64,000 bases of DNA from a virus, in the IMG/VR virus record IMGVR_UViG_3300028361_000023, positions 1-64,000 of that record. One strand, given 5' to 3'. Of this stretch, positions 50,746 to 59,667 are shown piece after piece. A program made the position numbers and the translations under genes. The notes beneath the pieces are model-generated. The model saw nothing but the letters and a program-made list of their open reading frames with translations, did no database searches and had not been told where the DNA came from. Numbering within the stretch: position 1 is the stretch's first letter; each line of letters begins with the position of its first letter.

Positions 50746-51140
50746 AAAAAATATTATTAATAACAAGTAGCGAACGTATAGCTAAAGAGTTTTTAGATAA
50801 TAAAAAATTTATTACAACTTTAGGAGATATAAATAATATAGTTAAATTAAGATTTCATTTATTTGATTGTGATGCTTGTGTTATTAGTGTATTACCTAAA
50901 GATTATAATGCAGAAGATTTTATATTACTTTTAAATGCTATTAATTTAGTTAAAAATGGTTATATTTTTTTTGTAACTAGAAACAATGACTACTCTAAAC
51001 AAATATTAAGTAAAGAAACTTATAAACAATTTAAACAAATTAGCACTATAGCTAATGATAAAAATAATTTTTTATATCTTAATCATTTAGATTTTTTAAT
51101 AAAAGAACTTGAAGGAAATCCAATTACATACGAACGATAA
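50742..51140 (+). CDS. Hypothetical Rossmann-like protein
   Basis: A 132-residue protein with alternating strand and helix (KKILLITSSERIAKEFL, FDCDACVISVLPKDY, LVKNGYIFFVTRNNDYSKQIL). No catalytic motif was recognised. Its 3' end overlaps the terminase start by 32 nt, so the two are translationally linked. The position suggests a packaging-related role, but this is only from context. Confidence 0.65.
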   Translation: MKKILLITSSERIAKEFLDNKKFITTLGDINNIVKLRFHLFDCDACVISVLPKDYNAEDFILLLNAINLVKNGYIFFVTRNNDYSKQILSKETYKQFKQISTIANDKNNFLYLNHLDFLIKELEGNPITYER

Positions 51141-53238
51141 GTTAACTACTGCTTATGAATACGAAGATGTTGCTTTTTGTAATACTTCTTTGTTTACAGA
51201 AACTTCTAGATACTTTACTAAACATGGAGTATATACTCACGCACCTAACGGAACTTTAGATCATAAAGATTTTTGGGATAGAGAAGAAAATAGAATACTT
51301 AACGGTATAACTGTTCCTGGAAAACTATTACCTGATGGTAGCATACAAAAAGTACACATTACTGGAGAACATTATAGTTATCTTAATTATACTAGAATAA
51401 AACTTACTAAAGACAAAGAAGCAAGTACAGAACAATTAATAGCTGCTAAAAAACAAGAAAGTAAAGCTAGAAAAAAGATAGAAACTTTTCCTGCTTTTTG
51501 GGATGGTGATTATCATTACTTTAAAGCTAGAGCTTTGGCTAGAGAACTTGGACTTCACATGGTTGTTTCTAAAGGTAGACGTAAAGGTTACTCTTATAAA
51601 AACGGTTCTGTTGTTAGTCGTACTGCTACTTTTGTTCCTAAAAGTGTTACTATACTTGGTGCTTATGATAAGAAATATCTTACACAAAAAGGGGCTATAA
51701 CAACAATGGCTAAAACTGGTCTTGATTGGTTTCAATTACATACTGACTTTAATAGAGGTTGGTTAAAAGAAACTATGGAAGATTTGCAACTTGGTTATAG
51801 GAGACAAGGTAGTCAAATGAATCACGGTTATCAAAGTGGTGTTTTATCTTTATCTTTTATGGATAATCCTGATGCTGCTATTGGTAAAGATGCAGAAGAA
51901 ATAATATTTGAAGAAGCGGGTAATTTTCCTAATCTTTTAGATGCTCTTGATGTTACAATGAGTACTATGGAAGATGGAGACTTTACTACAGGTATGATAA
52001 CCGTTTTTGGTACGGGTGGTGTTAAAGAAGGTAATTATGCCGCATTTGAAAGTATCTTTTACGAACCTGAATCTTATGGATTTATGCCTTTTCATAATAT
52101 TTTTGACGACGAAGCTACAGGTTCTGTTTGTGGATTTTTTCACGGACAACAACAAAATTTTGCACCTTATTTAGATAAAGACGGTAATAGTGATATTAAA
52201 GGAGCTTTAGAATCTATTGAAAAAGATAGAATACTAAAGAAAACTAAAACAACAAATCCGCAAGTATACAACAGGTATGTTGCTCAAAGATGTATTAAAC
52301 CTAGTGAAGCTTTTGGTGGAACTAATGTTAGTATATTTGATAGTCAAGAATTACGAGATCATATTAGTATTGTAGAACATAATCCTTTTTATAAAAATTT
52401 ACGTAGAGACGGTAAATTAGAAGAAACCGCTATAGGTATAAAATATTTAGATAATAGTGTTTTACCTTATAAAGATAAACATAACTATTTAGATGGTAAA
52501 AAAAGTTTAGATAACGATTTAACTGGATGTTATTCAGAATGGTTTAGACCATATCGTGATGCTAATGGAAATATACCTAGTGGATTATATAGAGTATGGA
52601 ATGATCCTTATGCTTTTGAAATTGAACAAGGAGAAATAACAATAGCTGATTCTTTGGGTTCTACTTATGTATACGAACGACCTAATAATTTTACACCTAC
52701 TAAAGGAGATTGTATAGTTGCTTGTTATGTTGGTAGACCTAGTAATCCAGATGACTATAATCAACAATTACTTAATATTACTAAATATTGGAACGCTATA
52801 TGTCAATTTGAAAGAGATAGAGGTGATGTTAGGAATTACTTTAAAAGAGCTGGTGCTTGGAATTTACTTGCAGATTCTCCTGATTTTGATTGGAAAAGAG
52901 AGTTACAAGGTAAAAGAACAGTAGATAAAGGTATTGTATTATCACACGGTTCGGATAGGAAAGGTAATGCTGCTATAATACTTAAGCAATGGTTATATAC
53001 TAAAAGAGGATTTGACGAAGAAACCAAAAAAATAGTGTATAACTTGCATAATATTTATGATTTAGGATTGCTTCGAGAGTTGTCTAAGTGGCATTTAAAG
53101 GGTAATTTTGACCGAGTTTCGAGCTTTCTAATAGGTATGCTTGATAAAAATGAGATTTCTCATACTGCTATTAAAAATGAAGAAACTAAAGCTAAAAATG
53201 GATTTTTTACAAGGCTTCAAAAAGGTCAATTTTATTAA
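51109..53238 (+). CDS. terL: Terminase large subunit
   Basis: A 709-residue packaging motor. The ATPase domain has a deviant Walker A, VSKGRRKGYS (153-162), and Walker B EEIIFEEAGNF (263-273) with Glu268/Glu269. TVFGTGGVKEGN further on resembles the coupling motif. The RNase H-like nuclease should lie in the C-terminal 250 residues (GDCIVACYVGR near 535 is a candidate core strand). No ATG exists before Walker A, so the TTG at 51109 is the best start in the track, overlapping the preceding gene by 32 nt. It pumps DNA into the portal encoded next. Confidence 0.85.
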   Translation: MKEIQLHTNDKLTTAYEYEDVAFCNTSLFTETSRYFTKHGVYTHAPNGTLDHKDFWDREENRILNGITVPGKLLPDGSIQKVHITGEHYSYLNYTRIKLTKDKEASTEQLIAAKKQESKARKKIETFPAFWDGDYHYFKARALARELGLHMVVSKGRRKGYSYKNGSVVSRTATFVPKSVTILGAYDKKYLTQKGAITTMAKTGLDWFQLHTDFNRGWLKETMEDLQLGYRRQGSQMNHGYQSGVLSLSFMDNPDAAIGKDAEEIIFEEAGNFPNLLDALDVTMSTMEDGDFTTGMITVFGTGGVKEGNYAAFESIFYEPESYGFMPFHNIFDDEATGSVCGFFHGQQQNFAPYLDKDGNSDIKGALESIEKDRILKKTKTTNPQVYNRYVAQRCIKPSEAFGGTNVSIFDSQELRDHISIVEHNPFYKNLRRDGKLEETAIGIKYLDNSVLPYKDKHNYLDGKKSLDNDLTGCYSEWFRPYRDANGNIPSGLYRVWNDPYAFEIEQGEITIADSLGSTYVYERPNNFTPTKGDCIVACYVGRPSNPDDYNQQLLNITKYWNAICQFERDRGDVRNYFKRAGAWNLLADSPDFDWKRELQGKRTVDKGIVLSHGSDRKGNAAIILKQWLYTKRGFDEETKKIVYNLHNIYDLGLLRELSKWHLKGNFDRVSSFLIGMLDKNEISHTAIKNEETKAKNGFFTRLQKGQFY

Positions 53239-53241
53239 ATA

Positions 53242-55566
53242 ATGACTAACTTAACACAAGAAGATAATTACAATACTAATAATGAAGGTAATGCTACTGG
53301 TTTACCTTCTCGTTTAGTTACTACTGCTCAAAAATACGCTAATGATATGCGTTGGGCTAAGAACTTTATTGATTATATAATTAACGAAGCTGGTTTTACT
53401 GATCCTATTTATACTGAAATGTTTACTCTTTATCGAGCAAGAGAAGGTAAATTAAACGCTAATGATTATGAACATATTCTTAATCCTTTTAAATTTAACG
53501 AAGATCAAGCTAATAAATTTAGACAACCTGCTAAATTAAAAAATTATCCTTTAATTGCTCCTGTTGCTGATTTGCAACTTGCTGAATTTAGTAAACGTCC
53601 TAAAATAGCAAGAGTTCTTGCTTTGGATAGTACATTTGAAAATGAATTTCAAAAAGGTATTGGAGCTATTATTAATAAAAGTCTTAAACAAAAATTTGTT
53701 AATGAGTTAAACGAACAAGGTGTTGAAACTGAACAACCTAGCGTTCCTGAAGAACAAATAAGTAAAGATAAAGAAGAAGCAATTGAAAGTTTAGTAGAAG
53801 AACTGACTCAACAAGGTCAAGATGCTATTGATTATCTTAAATATGATTTAGATTTAGAAGACATACATCAAACTGGTTATAACGATTGGCTTACAGTAGG
53901 GACTGTTATAAGTTATAAAGAAGTAAGTGATTTTGGTATTAATTATGAAATAATACCACCTTATAAATTAAGTTTTCTTAAAAGAGATAATGTGACTTTT
54001 ATAGAAGATTTATCTGAAATATTAAGAAGAGAAAGATTTACATTTAATGAACTTGTTGATAGATTTGAATTTACAGAAGAGGAATTAAAATCTTTAGAAG
54101 GTAAACATGATTTTGGTTTAACTTTTGACGGTACTATTTTTGTTAATAATGATGCAGATGAAAATTGGGATTCAAATAATTTAGGTAATCTTAATAGTTA
54201 TGGTTATGATTGTTGTCATGTCCAGTTTACAGCAGGTAAAAAAGTTGGAATAGTTTCTTATATAACTCCTATAGGATCTATTGAAACTAAAGATGTTGAT
54301 GATACTTATGTTTTGAATAAAGAAGCTGGAGATATAAATATTGAATGGCGATATGTAAATGAAATTTGGGAAGGTTGGAGAATAGAAGATAGTATTTATA
54401 AAAAAGTAAGACTTTTAAAAGTACAAAGAGAAGAAATTAACGCACATGCTGGTAGAAAATTATCTTACAATGGTCGTTGGATTAGAACTAAAACAGGAGG
54501 AATAAATAGTTTAGTTAAGACTGGACTTAATTATCAATATACTTATAATTACATAAACTTTAAATTTGAAAAGATTATGAATAAGAATAAAGATAAGATA
54601 GCTATGATACCTTTAAGTATTATTCCTACCGGTGATGGTTGGGATGAAGATACATTTATGTATACAGCTGATGCTTTAGGTTTTGGTTTTTATGATGATA
54701 CTGCTCCTGGTGCTGCTGCTGCTTTACAAGGTATGAAAGTATTAGATATGGGATTAGCTGATTATGCTTCTGCTACTTATAATCTTTTACAGCAAGTAAA
54801 ACAAGAATATTGGGATGCTATAGGTATGAATCGTCAAAGATTCGGTAATACTAATTCAAGTGACGGTAAAGCTGTTACAGAACAAGCTATATTTAGAAGT
54901 AGTTTAATAACAGAAGAATATTCAAGACAATATGATTCTTTCTATCAAAGTGACTTAAATGGTCTTTTAGATTATAGTAAAGTTGCTTGGATTAAAGGTA
55001 AAAAAGCAAAATTTAGCAACTCTAATAAACGAATTGTTACTCTTGATATTATGGGTGAAGATTGGTTACATAGAGATTGGAAAATTTTTATAGGTAACAG
55101 TGAAGAAGAAGCAAGAAAATTAAACGAAATTAGACCTCTTGCAATGCATCTTATACAAAATAGTAGTGAAAAAAGTTTAGCTATAGATGTTATAGATACT
55201 GATAATGTAACTGACATTAAACGTATATTTAAACAATACGATAAATTACAATCTGAACTTGCAGAAAGACAACAAGCAAGTCAAGAAGAAGCTAATAAAG
55301 TAGCTATGGCTGATATAGAAAAGAAAGCTGAAATTGCTCAATATAAAATAGATGTAGAAAGTAATACTAAAATTAAAGTAGCTGAAATTACGCAAAATGG
55401 TCAAGAAGACGGTAATGAAGACAATGAAAAACAAGCATTAGATAGAGATAAACTAAATCATACTATAACAAAAGATAATAAAGATTTAGCACAAAGACAA
55501 AAAGAACATAACGATAAAATTAATTTAGACAATAAAAAACTAAATGTACAGAAAAAAAGTGTATAA
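53242..55566 (+). CDS. Portal protein
   Basis: A 774-residue protein directly after TerL (3-nt gap), the right size and place for a crAss-like portal. The first 500 residues mix helices and strands. LPSRLVTTAQKYANDMRWAKNFIDYIINEAG opens the protein. AALQGMKVLDMGLADYASATYNLLQQVKQEYWDAIGMNRQRFG (near 495) looks like the clip/stem helices. The last 150 residues are a charged, probably coiled, tail rich in Gln/Lys/Glu. The portal forms the dodecameric DNA gate at one capsid vertex. The call rests on position, size and helical pattern. Confidence 0.78.
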   Translation: MTNLTQEDNYNTNNEGNATGLPSRLVTTAQKYANDMRWAKNFIDYIINEAGFTDPIYTEMFTLYRAREGKLNANDYEHILNPFKFNEDQANKFRQPAKLKNYPLIAPVADLQLAEFSKRPKIARVLALDSTFENEFQKGIGAIINKSLKQKFVNELNEQGVETEQPSVPEEQISKDKEEAIESLVEELTQQGQDAIDYLKYDLDLEDIHQTGYNDWLTVGTVISYKEVSDFGINYEIIPPYKLSFLKRDNVTFIEDLSEILRRERFTFNELVDRFEFTEEELKSLEGKHDFGLTFDGTIFVNNDADENWDSNNLGNLNSYGYDCCHVQFTAGKKVGIVSYITPIGSIETKDVDDTYVLNKEAGDINIEWRYVNEIWEGWRIEDSIYKKVRLLKVQREEINAHAGRKLSYNGRWIRTKTGGINSLVKTGLNYQYTYNYINFKFEKIMNKNKDKIAMIPLSIIPTGDGWDEDTFMYTADALGFGFYDDTAPGAAAALQGMKVLDMGLADYASATYNLLQQVKQEYWDAIGMNRQRFGNTNSSDGKAVTEQAIFRSSLITEEYSRQYDSFYQSDLNGLLDYSKVAWIKGKKAKFSNSNKRIVTLDIMGEDWLHRDWKIFIGNSEEEARKLNEIRPLAMHLIQNSSEKSLAIDVIDTDNVTDIKRIFKQYDKLQSELAERQQASQEEANKVAMADIEKKAEIAQYKIDVESNTKIKVAEITQNGQEDGNEDNEKQALDRDKLNHTITKDNKDLAQRQKEHNDKINLDNKKLNVQKKSV

Positions 55567-55644
55567 TGGTTTGATATCTGTTAGAGGTATTTATTTGGGT
55601 TAAAAAGTATTTTAAATAAACTATATAAAAATAAGTAAATATAT

Positions 55645-55652
55645 TAAATTTG
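55645..55652 (+). promoter_or_regulatory. Bacteroidetes-type -7 element (TAAATTTG), near-leaderless
   Basis: TAAATTTG fits TAnnTTTG and ends 5 nt before the ATG at 55658. No clear TTTG lies at -33. It could give extra transcription of the scaffold-like and capsid genes, again with a very short leader. Confidence 0.45.
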
Positions 55653-55657
55653 TAATA

Positions 55658-57034
55658 ATGAAAGTAAACAAGAACAACAACGAATGTAATCTTAATATAA
55701 AAGAAATTTCGGGTTATTTAAACTTTTTTCCAGTTTTGGATGAAGGAAATATCGCTAATCTTGATGATATTGAAGAAGAAGAAAATGATGATGATGGTTT
55801 TTTAGGTATAGATAACGATCCTACTATTGATCCTCCTAGTGATCCTGTCATTGATGAAACTGATGAAGATAAAGCTGCAAGAGAACTACTTGAAAAGAAA
55901 ACTGAAGATGAAAAAATAACAGACAAAGATAATAAAGAAGTTACAACTAATTTATATGATAAAGAAGGTAATCAAGTTAATGCGGAAGGTAAGATATTAA
56001 AAACTAAAGAAGAATTAACAGAAGAAGAAACTAAAGCTGCTGATATTAAGAAAAAAGAACTAGAAGCTAAAAATGAAAAAGTTTTTTATGATAAAGAAGG
56101 TAATCAAGTTGATACTAAAGGTGAAATAGTTAAAACTAAAGAAGAACTAGAAACAGAAAATTTTGATTCTTTACCCGCTATTAAACAACTTCAAATTCTT
56201 GACGGTTATGATCTAAAAGATGAAAAAGGAGAAATTTTACAATTTGAAGATACTATAGAAGGTTTTCAAGCTTATAATGAAGCTGTTTCTACACATAGAG
56301 CAACTGAACTTTATAATGACAAAGTAAAACAAGAGGAAAATGATACTCCTGAAATTGTAAAAAAATTTAATGCTCATATTAAAGCTGGATTTGGTGTTTC
56401 TGATTTTTTTAATAGTCCTTTACACGATATACAAAATGTAAAACTAGAAAAAAGTAATGAAAACCAATTAAAAGAAATTATTAAGCGTAGTTTTGTTCAT
56501 AGAAAGTACGATGAAAATAGAGCAATAGAAATGGTTAAACGTTCTGAAGCTGCTGATGCTCTTTTTGAAGATGCTGAAATAGCTCTTAAAGAATTACAAA
56601 ATGCGGATAAAGAACAAACAACAATTAATCAACAAAAAATCAAAGAAGAAAAAGAAAAAGAAAACGCTGCAAGTGTAAATTATTTCAATGATGTTAAAGA
56701 AATTGTTACTAAAGGTAAAGTAAAAGATGTAGTTATCCCGAATGCGGATAAAAAAGCATTTTATGAATACTTATCTAAACCTGTTAAGTCTGTAAATGGC
56801 CAACTTCTTAGTCAACATGATATTGATATGCAAAAAGAACCTTTAGAAATCGACTTATTAAACGCGTTTCATAGGTTTAAAGGTTATGACCTTAATTCGG
56901 TAATTAAAGATAAAGCTAATTCACATAAAGCTAGAACTTTAACTGAACGTATAGTTAAACCAACTAGTACTAATAGTACAATAGTTGATAGTAAAAACAT
57001 TACTTCTGAAATTGATTGGGATAATGTTAAGTAA
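55658..57034 (+). CDS. Acidic scaffold-like protein upstream of the capsid gene
   Basis: A 458-residue, strongly Glu/Asp/Lys-rich protein placed between portal and capsid genes, where phages usually encode scaffolding. Two copies of a YDKEGNQV...G.I.KTKEEL block begin at residues 100 and 144. The middle (DSLPAIKQLQILDGYDLKDEKGE) is more ordered. The end is helical. No protease motif was seen. A role as internal scaffold or chaperone of the capsid is inferred from order and composition. It has its own candidate promoter. Confidence 0.6.
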   Translation: MKVNKNNNECNLNIKEISGYLNFFPVLDEGNIANLDDIEEEENDDDGFLGIDNDPTIDPPSDPVIDETDEDKAARELLEKKTEDEKITDKDNKEVTTNLYDKEGNQVNAEGKILKTKEELTEEETKAADIKKKELEAKNEKVFYDKEGNQVDTKGEIVKTKEELETENFDSLPAIKQLQILDGYDLKDEKGEILQFEDTIEGFQAYNEAVSTHRATELYNDKVKQEENDTPEIVKKFNAHIKAGFGVSDFFNSPLHDIQNVKLEKSNENQLKEIIKRSFVHRKYDENRAIEMVKRSEAADALFEDAEIALKELQNADKEQTTINQQKIKEEKEKENAASVNYFNDVKEIVTKGKVKDVVIPNADKKAFYEYLSKPVKSVNGQLLSQHDIDMQKEPLEIDLLNAFHRFKGYDLNSVIKDKANSHKARTLTERIVKPTSTNSTIVDSKNITSEIDWDNVK

Positions 57035-57051
57035 ATTAGTTTAAAATTTTT

Positions 57052-57071
57052 AAAAAAAAGAAAAAAGAAAA
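57052..57071 (+). promoter_or_regulatory. A-rich leader before the capsid gene
   Basis: A run of A with three single G positions ends at the ATG of the capsid gene. Bacteroidetes ribosomes rely on A-rich, unstructured leaders rather than Shine-Dalgarno pairing, so this is a plausible strong translation start. Confidence 0.55.
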
Positions 57072-58553
57072 ATGAACAATGCAAGATTGGTCTTTGGTCA
57101 AAACTTTGATTCCAAAGGACACACAAACGAAAATAGTTTAGCTGCTGCTAGACTAACTGAACCAGATAAGATTAACAAAACGTTAACTTATCTTCAAGGA
57201 AAAGATAGTGATAGATTTCCGTTAACTTTCTTAACAGAAGGACAAACAAAAGGTAACAAAGGTATTGGTATTAATGATATTCAATATACTTGGGATTTTA
57301 TTGAGCAAATGGATAAAGCTGACGGAGTTGTTAGTAGTAATTATACAATGACAAGTACACCGGGTAAGTCTGGTTCTGAAGTTGAAGTTACAATGAAAAC
57401 TAGATGGCTTAAACATCAACATACTGTTGTAGCTGAAAATGGAACTCGTGCTAGAATTGTTGCTATGCCTATTAAAGTAAGTAATGGTTGGTTATATAGA
57501 TTTACTCTTAAATCTATGAATTCTGAAGATTATATTGCTCCTTATTTATTACAAACTGGAGCTAAATGGGCAATGGAAGGTCCAGGTACTGTTTCTGAAA
57601 GTTTATCTCATGGTAATGAAAGTAATATTGTTACTCCTGGTAAACTTACTAATCAGATAAGTGTATTAAGAAAATCTTATCATATTGCTGGTAATGTTGG
57701 TAATAAAGTAGTTGAATGTTATTTACCTAAAAAAGGAGGAGGTAATAGTAAACTATGGATGCCTTTTGAAGAGTATCAACACGAAATGGTATGGAAACAA
57801 CATTGTGAAGAACATTCTTGGTATTCTGAATATAACAGAGATAGTAAAGGAAGAATAACAGATATAGACGAAGAAACAGGTCTTCCTATTCCTGAAGGTG
57901 CTGGACTTATAGCTCAAATACCAAATCAAGATACTTATAGTTATCTTACTGCTGAAAAACTAGATAAAACAGTTTTATCTGTTATGTATGGTAGAAACGA
58001 CGGTATTGGTGCTAGAGATATAGTTCTTTATACTGGTATTGGGGGGGAAAGAGAGTTTGATAGAGCACTTAAAGATAAAAGTGCAGGAGTTTCTCAAATA
58101 ATCGGTGATAAATTTGTAACTGGTTCTGGTTCTACTCTTATGTATGGCGGTTACTTTAACGCATATAAAACCCGTGAAGGTAATAGAATAATTGTTAAAC
58201 GTCTTGGTATTCTTGACCACGGTAGTAGAGCAAAAGTTGCACCTAAACATCCCGAAACAGGTTTGCCTATAACTTCTTACAATATGTATTACGTAGATCA
58301 AACTGTATATGATGGAGTACCTAATATTAGAATGGTACACCAAAAAGGTAGAAGTCTTATAAGAGGTGTAGAACAAGGTATGGCTCTTAAAGGCGGAACT
58401 TCTTTTGCCGATTATGGAGGTAATGCGACCAATTTAAATCTTTCTACTGGTCAAGATAAAACTAGTATTCACTTCCTTAAAACAAGTGGAATACAACTTA
58501 ATAGAAATTCTCATTGTTTTTCTTTAGAAATGGATATATCTATCGCAGTTTAA
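57072..58553 (+). CDS. Major capsid protein
   Basis: A 493-residue protein with the size and place of the crAss-like HK97-fold capsid protein, preceded by a scaffold-like gene and followed by a strong terminator. It is rich in Gly and beta structure (TMTSTPGKSGSEVEVTMKTRWLKHQ, GWLYRFTLKSMNSEDYIAPYLL, KFVTGSGSTLMYGGYFNAY). Codon use is less AT-biased than in neighbours, suggesting high expression. It contains a G7 run at 58041-58047 (codons GGG GGG). The fold itself was not verified. Confidence 0.75.
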   Translation: MNNARLVFGQNFDSKGHTNENSLAAARLTEPDKINKTLTYLQGKDSDRFPLTFLTEGQTKGNKGIGINDIQYTWDFIEQMDKADGVVSSNYTMTSTPGKSGSEVEVTMKTRWLKHQHTVVAENGTRARIVAMPIKVSNGWLYRFTLKSMNSEDYIAPYLLQTGAKWAMEGPGTVSESLSHGNESNIVTPGKLTNQISVLRKSYHIAGNVGNKVVECYLPKKGGGNSKLWMPFEEYQHEMVWKQHCEEHSWYSEYNRDSKGRITDIDEETGLPIPEGAGLIAQIPNQDTYSYLTAEKLDKTVLSVMYGRNDGIGARDIVLYTGIGGEREFDRALKDKSAGVSQIIGDKFVTGSGSTLMYGGYFNAYKTREGNRIIVKRLGILDHGSRAKVAPKHPETGLPITSYNMYYVDQTVYDGVPNIRMVHQKGRSLIRGVEQGMALKGGTSFADYGGNATNLNLSTGQDKTSIHFLKTSGIQLNRNSHCFSLEMDISIAV

Positions 58554-58583
58554 TATAGTATTAACTATTATAATGTAAAAAGT

Positions 58584-58618
58584 AAAAAGTAGGAGAATTA
58601 ATATCTCCTACTTTTTTA
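58584..58618 (+). terminator. Strong intrinsic terminator after the capsid gene
   Basis: A perfect 13-bp stem, AAAAAGTAGGAGA with TCTCCTACTTTTT, a 7-nt loop and a run of six T. It starts 31 nt after the capsid stop and would limit transcription of downstream genes relative to capsid. Confidence 0.92.
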
Positions 58619-58649
58619 AACTATAAACAAAAATAAATAAATAAATAAA

Positions 58650-59663
58650 ATGTCACAATATAAAATAAGTAAAAAAATATCTATAAAAAGAAAACCTGTT
58701 CCTACTCTTCCCGGACTTACAGAAGATATGAGAACAAGAAAACTAGGTTCTGGTGTTACTAAACCTCCTTTAACTGAATTAGAAAAAATAAAGTATATGC
58801 CAACTTTAGTAGGCGTTGCTCACGATGCCGTTAATTTTGAAGAAGCTTGTCGTAATTATTTTGCAAATATTTCCGTTCCTGTTCCTTCTAATGAAGAAGG
58901 TGACGGTAAGGGTTTAGTTCTTGAAATAGGTTTTGAATATAAAGACGAAACAAGTTTCAAATCAAAAGACATTAGTATTAATTCAAAAAACATTAAAGAC
59001 GGTACTTTTCCGTTATCTGTACAAGATTACGTTCTTTGGAAACATTGCTTAGTGTATGGTCGTGTTGCTAAAGATTACAAAGATGCAGGTAAAAGTCCTA
59101 AAATTATGTTTTATATGCAAGACGATGAAGTAATCAAAAAAGCTAAATTAATTAAAAGTAAAAACACTACTACTGCAATGGCTAAAGCTGCTGGAATATT
59201 AGGAGACACTATTAAGAAAAAATATATAGTTTCTGTAGCTACTCAAATGCTTAATTCTAATGAATTTGATACAATTAAACCATTAGATCAATTAGATGAT
59301 GATGATTTAGATTTGCTTATATTAGCTGAACTTGCTCCTAAACATCCTCTTATGTTTATAGAAATAACACAAGATAAAGAACTTGAATTTAAGTTTTTGC
59401 TTACTATGGCTATAAATAAAGGTATAGTAAAAAGACTTTCTAATGGGAGTACTTTAGTTTATGAATCTAAAACAGGTCAAACGATTTTAGGTAGTGATTT
59501 GCAAGAAGCTATTATTACATTAAGAAAAGATGAAAAAGGTGTTTTATTTACTGAAATTAAATCTGAATTAGTTCTTAAATATGGTGTTAAAGAAGTTTCA
59601 AATATAAAATTACACACTGCTACTGTTGCAACTAACGAAGCTACGGTAACCACTAAACTTTAA
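58650..59663 (+). CDS. Hypothetical virion-module protein after the capsid gene
   Basis: A 337-residue protein with a basic N-terminus (MSQYKISKKISIKRKPVPTLPGL) and a mixed alpha/beta body (GLVLEIGFEYKDETSFKS, HPLMFIEITQDKELEFKFLLTMAINKGIVKRL). crAss-like phages keep a gene of similar size here. A capsid-auxiliary or portal-ring function is possible. The A/T-rich AAAT-repeat leader (58629-58649) follows the capsid terminator. Confidence 0.75.
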   Translation: MSQYKISKKISIKRKPVPTLPGLTEDMRTRKLGSGVTKPPLTELEKIKYMPTLVGVAHDAVNFEEACRNYFANISVPVPSNEEGDGKGLVLEIGFEYKDETSFKSKDISINSKNIKDGTFPLSVQDYVLWKHCLVYGRVAKDYKDAGKSPKIMFYMQDDEVIKKAKLIKSKNTTTAMAKAAGILGDTIKKKYIVSVATQMLNSNEFDTIKPLDQLDDDDLDLLILAELAPKHPLMFIEITQDKELEFKFLLTMAINKGIVKRLSNGSTLVYESKTGQTILGSDLQEAIITLRKDEKGVLFTEIKSELVLKYGVKEVSNIKLHTATVATNEATVTTKL

Positions 59664-59667
59664 ATAA

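Noticed and set aside
57975-58376. 133-codon minus-strand frame inside the capsid gene
   Set aside because: The capsid frame has consistent codon use and continues across it. The antisense product is Ser/Thr/Ile-rich without pattern.
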